Position numbers and translations under genes: made by a program
Part shown: positions 27,503 through 37,032 of the stretch, one piece after another
Layout: each line of letters opens with the position of its first letter
Position numbering within the stretch: the stretch's first letter is position 1
Notes under the pieces: generated by a model
Seen by the model: the letters and a program-made list of their open reading frames with translations, nothing else
Told to the model about the DNA's origin: nothing
Database searches by the model: none
Assembly (NCBI GenBank): GCA_947496235.1
Contig: CANMCE010000003.1
Span: forward strand, 248,001-312,000
Origin: an uncultured Glaciecola sp.
GTDB taxonomy: Bacteria; Pseudomonadota; Gammaproteobacteria; Enterobacterales; Alteromonadaceae
Length of the DNA: 64,000 bases
Direction: 5' to 3'

Positions 27503-29218
27503 ATGTTGGCAGATGAAAAGAAAATCGCAAAAAAACTGGCCTACCAGATTTTAAATGAGTTTGATAAGTCATTTAGATGGTTTCGTCGCATTACCTCAGG
27601 CGCACAAGAACGCTTTGAAAATTGTCAATGGGCCGAATCTCAGTCGGCGGTTACCGAGCGCATCACCATTTATGAGAAAAGCTTGTCCGAAGCTGTGGCA
27701 GAGATTTACCACCAAGTTTATCCAAGACAGCAATCTCAGGAGTTTTGGTTAGAGACTAAAAATTACTTTTCTAAATTATTGGAAGATCATCCCCAATTTG
27801 AACTTGCCGAAACCTTCTATAATTCTGTTATAGGACGCATCTTTAAACATACTAAAATCGACGATAGCATTATGTTTGTGTTACCAAGCCGATGCTTTTT
27901 ACCGGGACGTGACAGAGATAAAATTATCAATACCTTTGATACCACTGGCAGCGTACGCCAGATGTATTATGAAGTGTTCAACACCTATCGTTTTAATACG
28001 CCTTTTGAAGATTTTGAACGAGATATTCAAAATCTGGACACCGCATTAAGAAAGCGTCTCAACAAAGCTCAATTAGCCAGTGTGCATACCATAGAAATGC
28101 TAAAACCTGTGTTTTATCGAGGTAAGGCTGCTTATATGATTGGTCGAATGTGTATGCCCGAAGAAACCTTGCCATTTGTTATTGCTTTACATATGACAGA
28201 TGAACAAAAAATTATGGTCGATGCCTTAGTTGCTGAGCGGGCTCATTTAAGTTTTGTATTTAGTTTTGCTCGCTCCTACTTTATGGCAGATACTCAGTAT
28301 CCGGCCGAGCTAGTGGCCTTTTTAAAAGAGCTGCTTCCCCACAAAAAGAACTTTGAACTCTACATGGGCATAGGTTTTTATAAACATGGAAAAACTGTGT
28401 TCTACCGAAATTTTTTACAACATCTACAGGATAGTGACGATAATTTCTGCTTAGCGCCGGGTATAAAAGGCTTAGTGATGGCGGTTTTCCACCTCCCCTC
28501 TTACGGCGTTGTTTTTAAAGTCATAAAAGACGAATTTGCAGAAAGTAAAAAGATTACCCGAGAACATGTTAAAGATAGATATAGGCTTGTCAAAATGGGA
28601 GATCGGGTTGGTCGTATGGCTGACACCCACGAGTATGTAAACTTTAGGTTCCCCTTGGAGCGTATTGATGAAGAATTACTTAAATATCTCAAAGATACTT
28701 GTGCAAGCTCTCTAGAGTTTACAGAAGACGAGTTGATCATCACTCATTTATACATTGAACGCAAAATGACCCCGCTCAATATTTATTTAAATGAAGAAAC
28801 TGACGAAGAAAAAATAAGAAGTGCGATTAATGAACTGGGGCAATGCATTAAGCAAATTGCATATTCAAATATCTTCCCAGGCGATATGCTGCATAAAAAC
28901 TTTGGTATCAATCGCACTGGTCGTGTCATTTTTTACGATTACGATGAAATTTGCTACATGAACGAGCGTAATTTTAGAGAGCTCCCAAAAAGCGATGACC
29001 CTTACGCGCTCGATACCTTATCAGTAGCGCCAGATGATGTTTTTCCGGAACAATTTGAGCACTTTATTGTAGGCAAAAAACATCTTAAGGATATCTTGAA
29101 AGAACTGCATGGGGATTTGTTGCTACCAGAATATTGGCGGTCTCTGCAAAAAGAAGCCGCCAAAGGGTTAATACAGAATTTCACCCCATATCCTGAAGAG
29201 ATTCGCTTTAAGCATTAA
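27503..29218 (+). CDS. aceK: Isocitrate dehydrogenase kinase/phosphatase
   Basis: Bifunctional enzyme that phosphorylates and inactivates isocitrate dehydrogenase, or reverses this, to divert carbon into the glyoxylate shunt during growth on acetate. The 571-residue length is normal (E. coli 578). Visible landmarks include the ATP-binding region APGIKGLVMAVFHLPSYGVV near residue 316 and YDYDEICYMNERNFRELP near residue 478. aceA and aceB are not adjacent, unlike E. coli. Its stop overlaps that of the convergent MAPEG gene in TTAA. It fits functionally with acs and the acetate symporter further right. Confidence 0.95.
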   Translation: MLADEKKIAKKLAYQILNEFDKSFRWFRRITSGAQERFENCQWAESQSAVTERITIYEKSLSEAVAEIYHQVYPRQQSQEFWLETKNYFSKLLEDHPQFELAETFYNSVIGRIFKHTKIDDSIMFVLPSRCFLPGRDRDKIINTFDTTGSVRQMYYEVFNTYRFNTPFEDFERDIQNLDTALRKRLNKAQLASVHTIEMLKPVFYRGKAAYMIGRMCMPEETLPFVIALHMTDEQKIMVDALVAERAHLSFVFSFARSYFMADTQYPAELVAFLKELLPHKKNFELYMGIGFYKHGKTVFYRNFLQHLQDSDDNFCLAPGIKGLVMAVFHLPSYGVVFKVIKDEFAESKKITREHVKDRYRLVKMGDRVGRMADTHEYVNFRFPLERIDEELLKYLKDTCASSLEFTEDELIITHLYIERKMTPLNIYLNEETDEEKIRSAINELGQCIKQIAYSNIFPGDMLHKNFGINRTGRVIFYDYDEICYMNERNFRELPKSDDPYALDTLSVAPDDVFPEQFEHFIVGKKHLKDILKELHGDLLLPEYWRSLQKEAAKGLIQNFTPYPEEIRFKH

Positions 29219-29601
29219 CGCAATAAAAGGTAATAGTGGATCCCAATTGTGAGCATGCCCAAAACCCACAAAATACTACGGATGATATGCCAATTGGCCC
29301 AATAACAAATTAAATAAGCCAAACGAAGTAGTACGAAGGCTATACACAATTGTGCGGTAAAAACAGTATGGGCATCCATTGCGATGACCAGTAAAACTGT
29401 TGGCGCGAAATAGGCAATAGCTTCGTAACAATTTTGGTGGGCAGCTAAAGCCCTAGCTCCAAGACCCTGCAAACCAGCCTGCTGTTGTCTGGGATTTCGA
29501 TTGTCATAACCATTAGACTTATGCATTTGCCAAGCTAACGGCGCTTTTGCGACAAGTGGCATAAACACCACCAAGGCCATACAAATGATGATAACAAACA
29601 T
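29215..29601 (-). CDS. MAPEG family membrane protein
   Basis: A 128-residue inner-membrane protein with four predicted helices. It carries the N-x-R-P-type loop NRNPRQQQAGLQGLGARALAAHQN (kept short: NPRQ then RALAAHQN near residues 36-57), typical of MAPEG proteins such as microsomal GST homologues. The substrate is unknown. It converges on aceK with a 4-nt overlap. Confidence 0.85.
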   Translation of the reverse strand: MFVIIICMALVVFMPLVAKAPLAWQMHKSNGYDNRNPRQQQAGLQGLGARALAAHQNCYEAIAYFAPTVLLVIAMDAHTVFTAQLCIAFVLLRLAYLICYWANWHIIRSILWVLGMLTIGIHYYLLLR

Positions 29602-29673
29602 AAAGGTTCCTTTCTAAAAAGAATTACAGTAATTTAATCTGACATTACTCTCAGGATTCGCTATCTTATCGTG

Positions 29674-30372
29674 ATGAAGATTTTATTAATAGAAGATGAG
29701 CCAACAGTTGCTCAATTTATCCTAAATGGCTTAACCGAAGCTGGGCATTCTTGTTCCTGTGAAAGTGACGGCCGCAGTGGCTTAACCTCGGCGTTAAGTG
29801 GTGGCTTTGACGTGATTATTCTTGACCGCATGCTGCCAGAAATGGATGGTATGGAGGTGTTGGAAAACATCAAGCAACAACAAATCACCACACCTGTATT
29901 ATTCTTAAGCGCTAAAAACAAGGTGGAAGATAGAGTCACTGGGCTTAGAGCGGGTGCCGATGACTATTTAAGTAAGCCCTTTGCCTTCGAAGAATTGCTC
30001 GCTCGCATTGAGATTCTCGCCAGCCGTTCCATAAGCGAGAACAATCCAACCAATACAGAAATTGTGGTGGGCGACCTTACCTTAGACTTAATTGAGCGCA
30101 CAGCAAAACGCGGCGATATTGAGATTGAATTGCAATCCAAAGAATTTAAGTTGCTTGAGTATTTGATGCTTAATCAAGGAAAAGTTATTACACGTGCTAT
30201 GCTATTGGAAAAAGTCTGGGAATATAATTTCGATCCCCAAACCAATGTAATAGACGTACATATCAGCAGATTGCGCAATAAAATAGACAAAGGATTCGAG
30301 CATAATATGATTTCCACTATCCGCGGAGCGGGTTATAGCTTAACGCCAGAGTCACAAGCGAACACAGATTAA
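29674..30372 (+). CDS. OmpR-family response regulator
   Basis: DNA-binding response regulator of 232 residues. The receiver domain has the acidic pocket IEDEP (7-10), phospho-acceptor Asp51 in VIILDRMLP and a conserved K in LSKPFAF near residue 104. The C-terminal OmpR/PhoB winged helix contains ELQSKEFKLLEYLM and VIDVHISRLRNKI. The ATG at 29674 gives the family-typical MKILLIEDE start; a GTG at 29671 is also in frame. The kinase gene follows immediately. The resemblance is to CusR/QseB-type regulators; the regulon is unknown. Confidence 0.92.
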   Translation: MKILLIEDEPTVAQFILNGLTEAGHSCSCESDGRSGLTSALSGGFDVIILDRMLPEMDGMEVLENIKQQQITTPVLFLSAKNKVEDRVTGLRAGADDYLSKPFAFEELLARIEILASRSISENNPTNTEIVVGDLTLDLIERTAKRGDIEIELQSKEFKLLEYLMLNQGKVITRAMLLEKVWEYNFDPQTNVIDVHISRLRNKIDKGFEHNMISTIRGAGYSLTPESQANTD

Positions 30373-31743
30373 ATGCGCGCGATAAAAGCCTATTCCAAAA
30401 GCTCTAGCTTTATTGTTAGTTTTATCTTCATGAGTCTTTTGTTTATTGGCGTTGCATTTAACAATTATGTGCTTTCAGTTACCAACGATGACTTATTAAT
30501 TCGAGAAACTGAAGCGGCCATTCTTTCTGATATTGGCGGGTTCAAAAGTTTGTTTGATAATGCAGGAAGATCGGCTGTTATTAAATCCATTGAAAGCCGA
30601 GTGAATAACCTTAACAACGACTTCTTTTATTATCTTAAAGACAAAAATGACAATTTCTTAGCCGGTAATTTAGATAAATGGCCAACCAAAAACGTAAAAA
30701 TTGTACGCAATGGTATTCTTGAAATAGAAGCAAAACCAAGAAACGCGCAGACCGCACAAAATCGCAAATATCAGACCGTCATAGCGATGATCCTAGAACT
30801 AGACAACAAAGACGAACTCTTGGTGGGACGTAGTGTGCAAAACTACGAATTAGCGGTTCGCTTGGCCCAAGTCTCTTCTTGGGTCATGATCATCATAGTG
30901 AGTATCATCTCTATATTAAGTATTGCCGTGGCTTACTATGTAGTAAGTCGGATAAATAAAATATCAGACACGGCTGACAAAATTGTCTCATCAGGTAATC
31001 TCAGCGAACGTTTATATGTGGAAAGTGAATGGGATGACTTAAGTAAGCTAACTCTAGCGCTTAATCAAATGCTGGAAAAATTAGAGCATTCTGTCAAAGG
31101 CATAAAATCCGTATCAGACAGTATTGCTCATGACTTACGAACCCCATTAACTAGACTTAAAACCCACTTAGAAGCATTGCCAAACCAAGACGAAAAATAT
31201 CAATTATTGCAAGAGTGCGACAATATTCTGGAAATTTTTAATTCATTGCTTCGAATTACCTATATTGAAACCAGTGCTCAGCGTTCGCATTTTGAATTAA
31301 ACAATCTTTCAGTGGTATTAGAAGATGCTATCGACCTCTATGTACCTGTAATGGAAGATAAGCATATTCGGTTAACCACCGAAATTAGTGATGATTTACA
31401 TGCTATCTGTGACAAAAGTTTGATATTCCAAGCCTTTGCCAACACTATCGACAACGCGGTGAAGTTTACGCCTGAACAAGGGGAAATTGCTATCAGCCTA
31501 AAACGGCAAGGCACAAATATTCACTACAGCGTAAGTGATTCCGGCATTGGCGTATCTTCAAAAGACATTGATAAACTAACCCGTCGTTTTTATCGAGCAG
31601 ATAAAAGCCGATCGACTCAAGGTAATGGTCTTGGCTTATCGTTAGTTTCGGCTGTAGTAGAATTGCACAATGGTCACTTGACATTCTCGGCAAATGAAAA
31701 CGACAAAGGACTCAAGTGTAGTTTTGATATTCCGGTAGAGTAA
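30373..31743 (+). CDS. Sensor histidine kinase
   Basis: A 456-residue inner-membrane kinase paired with the response regulator directly upstream (stop and start adjacent). Two membrane segments, about residues 13-35 and 169-192, flank a periplasmic sensor of about 130 residues. HAMP follows, then the H-box SIAHDLRTPLTRLK with His253, and a HATPase domain with N-box NTIDNAVKF and G-boxes GIGV and GNGLGLSLV. The signal is unknown; there is no metal-binding motif in the sensor to support a copper role. Confidence 0.92.
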   Translation: MRAIKAYSKSSSFIVSFIFMSLLFIGVAFNNYVLSVTNDDLLIRETEAAILSDIGGFKSLFDNAGRSAVIKSIESRVNNLNNDFFYYLKDKNDNFLAGNLDKWPTKNVKIVRNGILEIEAKPRNAQTAQNRKYQTVIAMILELDNKDELLVGRSVQNYELAVRLAQVSSWVMIIIVSIISILSIAVAYYVVSRINKISDTADKIVSSGNLSERLYVESEWDDLSKLTLALNQMLEKLEHSVKGIKSVSDSIAHDLRTPLTRLKTHLEALPNQDEKYQLLQECDNILEIFNSLLRITYIETSAQRSHFELNNLSVVLEDAIDLYVPVMEDKHIRLTTEISDDLHAICDKSLIFQAFANTIDNAVKFTPEQGEIAISLKRQGTNIHYSVSDSGIGVSSKDIDKLTRRFYRADKSRSTQGNGLGLSLVSAVVELHNGHLTFSANENDKGLKCSFDIPVE

Positions 31744-31745
31744 AC

Positions 31746-32288
31746 TTACTGTTTCTGCATGAAAATAGTCACTTGCGCAAAGGTAATGCCGAACTTCTTG
31801 ATGTAAGAGCGATTCATCATAGTATTGTCATCAAATGCCCAAAACCAGTCGTCAAAGTTAACGCGATATTCGCTACCGTCTACGTCTAAATCCATTTCAT
31901 AACTAAAGTTAAATGCATTCCCGTGGGACTTACCTAGCGCAGGCCCTGCAATATCCCCTGCATTGCCAGTGTATGTTCCATCAGGATTCTTACTTATTTT
32001 CCAAGTGCGCTTGGTGGGACCTTCTCCGTAGCCGTAAGTAAAAGCTTCGTCCAATATCAAGGTGTCATTTTCCTTGTAAGCATCTATGTCGACAATAAAG
32101 CGTTGTAAAATTTCTCCATCTCGGCCTTGCACTATGCCCCAAGCTTTAATTTTGCCATCAAAAAATGCCTCTAATGAAAACTCAGGCGTAATAGTTTCGT
32201 AGTTTTGTCCGCTAATCGAAACAGAGCAAGCATTAATGAAAAGTAGACTAAAACCTGCCAATGCAATTGTTTTGAGCTGCTTTCTCAT
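31746..32288 (-). CDS. DUF3833 lipoprotein
   Basis: A 180-residue predicted lipoprotein, lipobox FINAC with Cys21, followed by a lipocalin-like beta-rich domain matching DUF3833 (SLEAFFDGKIKAWGIVQGRDG near residue 39; RTWKI near residue 98; W-rich FDDWFWAFDD near residue 146). Its start abuts the stop of the chalcone-isomerase-like gene, so the two are one operon. In other marine gammaproteobacteria these families sit in a larger cluster with a cyclopropane-fatty-acid synthase-like enzyme, so a lipid-related role is an inference. Confidence 0.83.
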   Translation of the reverse strand: MRKQLKTIALAGFSLLFINACSVSISGQNYETITPEFSLEAFFDGKIKAWGIVQGRDGEILQRFIVDIDAYKENDTLILDEAFTYGYGEGPTKRTWKISKNPDGTYTGNAGDIAGPALGKSHGNAFNFSYEMDLDVDGSEYRVNFDDWFWAFDDNTMMNRSYIKKFGITFAQVTIFMQKQ

Positions 32289-32795
32289 TTAATTCATTCC
32301 TAACAGTTGTTCACGCATTTTAGGTTCTGAGGTATCTTCTGATAACCAAATAGCAAAGAACCATTCGGTAAATTCTGCATCAGTTACTTTACCAATTTTT
32401 TCGTCATTGAAATAAAAATGGCTTACCTTGTCTTCGTCAACAATTCCCATGATGCATTCGCCTTCCTTAACGTCGGGAAAGATACGATGCATTTTCTGAA
32501 ACCATTTTGCTAACTTGAGCTCATCATCAAAGCCTAGATCACGCATTTCATCCACCGAGCGGCTGGCAATTTCTTTGCCTTCAAAGTCTCTCAGATAGGT
32601 TAATCTCAGTGCGAAAGGTTTATCCTTATCCCATTTACCTTCAGGCGCAATGAGTTCTGCCTCATAAATATCCCAAAACAATACTTCCAGCCGGGTTTTT
32701 CCTACAGTTTTAGGATCTTTAACGAACTCAAGCTTCGGTGGTTCAGCTAAAACCGTAAGCGACCAAAATAAAAGTAATGTGATAAACCATTTCAT
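32289..32795 (-). CDS. Chalcone-isomerase-like periplasmic protein
   Basis: A 168-residue protein with a signal peptide ending in LAEP, near residue 18. The mature part follows the bacterial chalcone-isomerase-like fold (KTRLEVLFWDIYEAELIAP, RLTYLRDFEGKEIA). Such proteins have no flavonoid role in bacteria, and the catalytic function is unknown. It is the first gene of a two-gene operon with the DUF3833 lipoprotein. Confidence 0.83.
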   Translation of the reverse strand: MKWFITLLLFWSLTVLAEPPKLEFVKDPKTVGKTRLEVLFWDIYEAELIAPEGKWDKDKPFALRLTYLRDFEGKEIASRSVDEMRDLGFDDELKLAKWFQKMHRIFPDVKEGECIMGIVDEDKVSHFYFNDEKIGKVTDAEFTEWFFAIWLSEDTSEPKMREQLLGMN

Positions 32796-32899
32796 ACATT
32801 ATTACCTCTTTTGTGCTTGAGCTTATAAACGTGCGATATATACTTCTAAGATCATTAACTTTACGTAATTTTCATATTTGCGTGTCATTTCCCCCTAAA

Positions 32900-33805
32900 A
32901 TGCCAATAGAAAGATTGCTACAAATTACCTCTCCCTCGCCTTTAGAGCAGATTACGTGGCCACACATGCAGCATAATGTTTGGATCAAAAGAGACGATTT
33001 ATTGCACCCTGTTATTTCGGGAAACAAATGGCGAAAACTCAAACCTTTAACGCAGAAAATCCAGCAACAAGATATTCAACATCTTATAAGTTTTGGCGGT
33101 GGCTTTTCTAATCATATTCATGCTTTGGCTTATGTGTGTAATCGTCTAAATGTTGCTTGTACATTGATCATTCGAGGGGATTATAGCCATCAGTTAACGC
33201 CTACTTTGCTAGATGCGAAAAACTGGGGAGCTAAGCTGGTGTTTGTGAATAAAAAAGAATATTTAAAACGCAATGATGCCGATTACATTGAGGCATTAAA
33301 GCTACGGCACAATGCGCAAATATGTGTACCGGAAGGTGGCACTGACAAAGATACGTTAGTTTATGTGGGTAGCATCGTAGAAGAGTTATCCTCCCAACAC
33401 TTGCCAGAAGTAATAATTCTTCCTGTCGGCAGCGGTGGTACTTTTGCAGGCTTGTTGTCCCACATTGAACAACACAGTTTAGCAATCGAATTAATCGGTA
33501 TCAGTGTGTTAAAAGCGCCGGGATATCACACCCAATTAATACCAGAATTGACCGCTCTTCCTATTCAAAATACCCAATGGCGAATTGAAGATAACTTTCA
33601 TCAAGGAGGTTATGCAAAACGAAACAAGGTGCTAGATGCGTTCAGTGAGCAATTTTTTCAACAGACCAAAATCCCGCTAGATTCTGTTTATAATAACAAG
33701 AGTTTTTTTGCCTATAATCAGTTAGTTAACTCACAACCAGAATTGAAAAATAAAACCGTTTGCTTGCTTCATACAGGCGGAATACAAGGGGTTCGGTCAA
33801 ATTAA
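32900..33805 (+). CDS. D-cysteine desulfhydrase / ACC deaminase family PLP enzyme
   Basis: A fold-type II PLP enzyme of 301 residues from the ATG at 32900. The PLP lysine lies in SGNKWRKLK (Lys43), followed by the FGGGFSNHIHALA anion-binding loop and the glycine-rich LPVGSGGTFAGL near residue 175. The GTG-initiated longer form (from 32813) would add 29 unrelated residues. Neither start has a clear ribosome binding site. Substrate specificity between D-cysteine, ACC and other amino acids cannot be told by eye. Confidence 0.85.
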   Translation: MPIERLLQITSPSPLEQITWPHMQHNVWIKRDDLLHPVISGNKWRKLKPLTQKIQQQDIQHLISFGGGFSNHIHALAYVCNRLNVACTLIIRGDYSHQLTPTLLDAKNWGAKLVFVNKKEYLKRNDADYIEALKLRHNAQICVPEGGTDKDTLVYVGSIVEELSSQHLPEVIILPVGSGGTFAGLLSHIEQHSLAIELIGISVLKAPGYHTQLIPELTALPIQNTQWRIEDNFHQGGYAKRNKVLDAFSEQFFQQTKIPLDSVYNNKSFFAYNQLVNSQPELKNKTVCLLHTGGIQGVRSN

Positions 33806-33880
33806 AGTAAAAAAGTGCTGAACTTTTTATATCTTGCTGCCGTTAAGGAGGATACTGCGTATAAAAAGACAGGTGTTAAG

Positions 33881-34297
33881 ATGAAACCTAATGTCATTTT
33901 AAAACAAAATATTCCTTATGCGAACTTGATAAACTCTGCATTATCACTTTGCGATATTATGTTAGCGCATTCTCCAATATTGTATCCCTTCGCCGTTATA
34001 TCCATTGATAAAGATGTGCAATGTGTATTTTCAGAGCACGATGGTCAGGAAACACCGCAAGATTTAATTGAAGCACTTGAAGATCAATTGAATGCACAAC
34101 GACTAATGGCAGAAGATGCCGTGGGAATTCTAGTTTACGCCGCCACCATTTCTCAGCCCGATGGTTTAGAAGATGATGCCCTGGTACTGAATATTACAGA
34201 CAGTGCGGGTTGTAATACCATCACCGTTTACCCTTACATGCACATAGGTCGAAAAATCGAACTGGGACTACCCTATACCTGCGATTTTTCAAACTAG
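33881..34297 (+). CDS. Hypothetical protein, 138 residues
   Basis: Unrecognised cytoplasmic protein. The ATG at 33881 has AGGTG about 5 nt upstream; the longer frame starting at 33815 is not favoured. It has no signal peptide or membrane segment. The composition is acidic in the middle (HDGQETPQDLIEALEDQLNA), and the last third is predicted beta (VGILVYAATI, ALVLNITDSAG). It lies between the PLP enzyme and the carboxynorspermidine genes. I do not assign a function. Confidence 0.65.
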   Translation: MKPNVILKQNIPYANLINSALSLCDIMLAHSPILYPFAVISIDKDVQCVFSEHDGQETPQDLIEALEDQLNAQRLMAEDAVGILVYAATISQPDGLEDDALVLNITDSAGCNTITVYPYMHIGRKIELGLPYTCDFSN

Positions 34298-34498
34298 TTA
34301 GAGCCTGTTTATCTTTATTAGCTTGGTGTAAATTTCCCCATTCTCCTCTAAAATTCTAGTGGTAATCACAGCCTGTGTTATCATGCGCAAAAATATACAA
34401 TAAAACATAAGAATGCTGAAAATGACCTCATTTTTTATTTTTCAGTATAAGCTTATTTAGCCCCCTAACAGGCAAAACAATTTTTCTTGGAGAGTATA

Positions 34499-35701
34499 AT
34501 GTCTAAAGTTTTGATTATTGGTGCAGGCGGTGTTGCTTCAGTTACTATTAAGAAATGCGCACGTTTGCCAGAACATTTTGATGAAATTTATTTGGCAAGT
34601 CGTACCGTTTCAAAATGTGAATCATTACAAAAAGAAGTGGGCGAAGACCGAGTGAAAGGTGTGTTTGCAGTTGATGCAGACGATGCCAAGGCTGTAGAAG
34701 CGCTAATAAACAAAGTACAACCGGATTTAGTGATTAACTTAGCATTACCTTACCAAGATCTTCCCATCATGGATGCATGTTTGGCCACAGGTACTGACTA
34801 TCTTGATACAGCTAATTATGAACCCAAAGATGAAGCTAAGTTTGAATATTCGTGGCAATGGGCATATCAGGAAAAATTCCAGCAAGCAGGTATTATGGCA
34901 TTGCTTGGCAGTGGTTTTGATCCAGGTGTAACAAACGTTTATACAGCTTACGCAGCTAAACATTATTTTGATGAAATTCACTATTTAGACATTGTTGATT
35001 GTAACGGCGGTGATCACGGTCAGGCATTTGCAACTAACTTTAACCCTGAAATTAATATCCGGGAAATTACTCAACGCGGTCGTTATTTTGAAGACGGTGA
35101 ATGGAGAGAAACTGACCCACTAAGTGTTCGCGAAGATTTGGACTACCAGAATATTGGTGTACGAGCGTCATATTTGATGTTCCATGAAGAATTAGAATCC
35201 ATTGTTAAGCACTTCCCAACACTGAAACGCGCTAGATTTTGGATGACCTTTGGTGATGCTTATCTAACGCATTTGCGCGTGCTAGAAGGCATTGGCATGA
35301 CAAGTATTGAACCCATAGAATTCCAAGGTCAACAAATCGTCCCCCTTGAATTCCTAAAAGCTGTGTTACCAAATCCAGGTTCTCTTGCTGACGGATATAC
35401 GGGAATGACCTGTATAGGTACTTACATTACGGGTATAAAAGACGGTAAAGAAAAAACCATATTTATTTATAATAACTGTGATCACGCCAAGTGTTTTGAA
35501 GAAGTAGGCGCTCAAGCGGTTTCTTATACCACTGGCGTGCCTGCAATGATAGGTTCAGCGCTAATGTTGAATAAAACTTGGCACAAGCCTGGCGTTTGGA
35601 ATATGGAACAATTTGACCCAGATCCCTTTATGGAAATGTTGAACATCCACGGGTTACCTTGGCATGTGATTGAATGTGACAAGAGTCCGTTCAGCAAATA
35701 A
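34499..35701 (+). CDS. Carboxynorspermidine/carboxyspermidine dehydrogenase (saccharopine dehydrogenase family)
   Basis: Condenses aspartate semialdehyde with diaminopropane or putrescine using NADPH, giving carboxynorspermidine or carboxyspermidine. The ATG at 34499, preceded by TTGGAGAG, gives 400 residues. The Rossmann motif VLIIGAGGVASVT is at the N-terminus and family blocks LLGSGFDPGVTN (near residue 138) and GGDHGQAFATN follow. The decarboxylase of the same pathway is next. The diaminobutyrate aminotransferase/decarboxylase found next to it in Vibrio is not here, so putrescine could be the amine acceptor. Confidence 0.92.
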   Translation: MSKVLIIGAGGVASVTIKKCARLPEHFDEIYLASRTVSKCESLQKEVGEDRVKGVFAVDADDAKAVEALINKVQPDLVINLALPYQDLPIMDACLATGTDYLDTANYEPKDEAKFEYSWQWAYQEKFQQAGIMALLGSGFDPGVTNVYTAYAAKHYFDEIHYLDIVDCNGGDHGQAFATNFNPEINIREITQRGRYFEDGEWRETDPLSVREDLDYQNIGVRASYLMFHEELESIVKHFPTLKRARFWMTFGDAYLTHLRVLEGIGMTSIEPIEFQGQQIVPLEFLKAVLPNPGSLADGYTGMTCIGTYITGIKDGKEKTIFIYNNCDHAKCFEEVGAQAVSYTTGVPAMIGSALMLNKTWHKPGVWNMEQFDPDPFMEMLNIHGLPWHVIECDKSPFSK

Positions 35702-35715
35702 CAATAAACGCAGTT

Positions 35716-35750
35716 AAGGTGAGTACCTGCAAGGAGCTCACCTTTATTTT
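35716..35750 (+). terminator. Terminator-like hairpin between carboxynorspermidine genes
   Basis: Stem AAGGTGAG (35716-35723) and CTCACCTT (35737-35744) with a 13-nt loop, then TATTTTAT. The downstream gene starts 32 nt later in the same pathway, so it may act as a partial terminator or an attenuating structure. Confidence 0.55.
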
Positions 35751-35781
35751 ATCCTCTTAGATACACAGGTAAATTTACGCA

Positions 35782-36921
35782 ATGAATAATATCTTCTTGT
35801 CAGAAGCAATTCCCTCACCTTGTTATGTGTTAGAAGAAGCCAAATTAGAAGCTAACTTACAGTTATTGCAACGGGTTCAACAAGCAACTGGTGTGGATAT
35901 TATTCTTGCTCTTAAAGGATTTTCCATGTGGTCGTGCTTTCCTATGGTCAAGCAGTACTTAAAAGGGGCTACTTCAAGTGGCGTGTGGGAAGCGAAATTA
36001 GCCCGAGAAGAAATCGGCGGCGATGTGCATGTATTTTCACCCGCTTACAAAGATTCTGATATGGATACCTTAGTCGGTTTGGTGAACCATATTTCATTTA
36101 ATAGCCTTGCTCAGTGGTTTAAGTTTAAGCATCAAGTATTAACCAATGGGGTATCCGCAGGTTTACGCATTAATCCTGAAAACCAAGAAGCGGAAACACC
36201 TCTTTACGATCCTTGTGCCCCGGGCTCTCGTCTGGGAATTTTAGCAAAAGACATTCATGGCCAAGACCTATCGGGAATAGAAGGATTTCATTGCCACAAT
36301 CTTTGTGAGTGTGATTCATATGCTGCCGAACGCACCCTAAACGCAATTGATGAAAAATTTGGGGAGTATTTGCCTCATCTTAAATGGCTAAATTTGGGAG
36401 GTGGTCATTTAATGACCCGTAAAGGGTACGACATTGAGCATATGATCTCAGTGCTGACCAGATTTAAAGCCAAGTATCCGAATTTGCAAATCATTTTAGA
36501 ACCAGGCTCCGCTGTTGCATGGCAGACAGGCCCTTTAATTTGTGAGGTGGTCGATATTGTGCATAACGAAAGGGACATCGCCATTTTGGATATATCTGCC
36601 ACCGCTCATATGCCGGACGTGTTAGAAATGCCTTACCGACCAAGTATTCTTGGTGCAGGCAAGCCCGGGGAAAAAGCGCATACTTATAAGTTTGGAGGAA
36701 ATTCTTGTCTTGCTGGAGATGCGATTGAAGAATATAGCTTTGATAAGCCCTTGAATCCAGGCGATCGCATCGTGTTCGAAGATATGATGCACTACACCAT
36801 GGTAAAAACCACGTTTTTTAATGGGGTACAACATCCTGCCATTGGCATTTTAAGAAAATCCGGCGAATTCGATCTTGTTCGTGAATTTAGTTATGAAGAT
36901 TTTAAACATCGTCTATCTTAG
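35782..36921 (+). CDS. nspC: Carboxynorspermidine decarboxylase
   Basis: PLP enzyme of the alanine-racemase fold that decarboxylates carboxynorspermidine or carboxyspermidine to the free triamine. The 379 residues include PSPCYVLEE at the start, the PLP lysine in LALKGFSMW (Lys45), CHNLCE near residue 174, GGGHLMTRKGYD near residue 208 and the C-terminal substrate-site motif FGGNSCLAGD. It follows the dehydrogenase gene and completes the two-step route. Confidence 0.94.
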   Translation: MNNIFLSEAIPSPCYVLEEAKLEANLQLLQRVQQATGVDIILALKGFSMWSCFPMVKQYLKGATSSGVWEAKLAREEIGGDVHVFSPAYKDSDMDTLVGLVNHISFNSLAQWFKFKHQVLTNGVSAGLRINPENQEAETPLYDPCAPGSRLGILAKDIHGQDLSGIEGFHCHNLCECDSYAAERTLNAIDEKFGEYLPHLKWLNLGGGHLMTRKGYDIEHMISVLTRFKAKYPNLQIILEPGSAVAWQTGPLICEVVDIVHNERDIAILDISATAHMPDVLEMPYRPSILGAGKPGEKAHTYKFGGNSCLAGDAIEEYSFDKPLNPGDRIVFEDMMHYTMVKTTFFNGVQHPAIGILRKSGEFDLVREFSYEDFKHRLS

Positions 36922-37032
36922 TCACGTCAATAGCTGCTCGTAAATTCTCCTCTGAAGTTGCGAGCTATTGAAATAATTGTTAGCCTCAAGCCAATAGAAT
37001 AATAAAACTTAAAAACAATTAGGTTATCACAT

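Noticed and set aside
32813-32899. Longer GTG-initiated start for the PLP enzyme
   Set aside because: The extra 29 residues do not fit the family, which begins a few residues before the ERL segment.
34411-34440. Hairpin AAAATGA-CC-TCATTTT followed by T-run before the carboxynorspermidine dehydrogenase
   Set aside because: The 2-nt loop and AT-only stem make a stable terminator or riboswitch unlikely. It is probably chance in AT-rich DNA.
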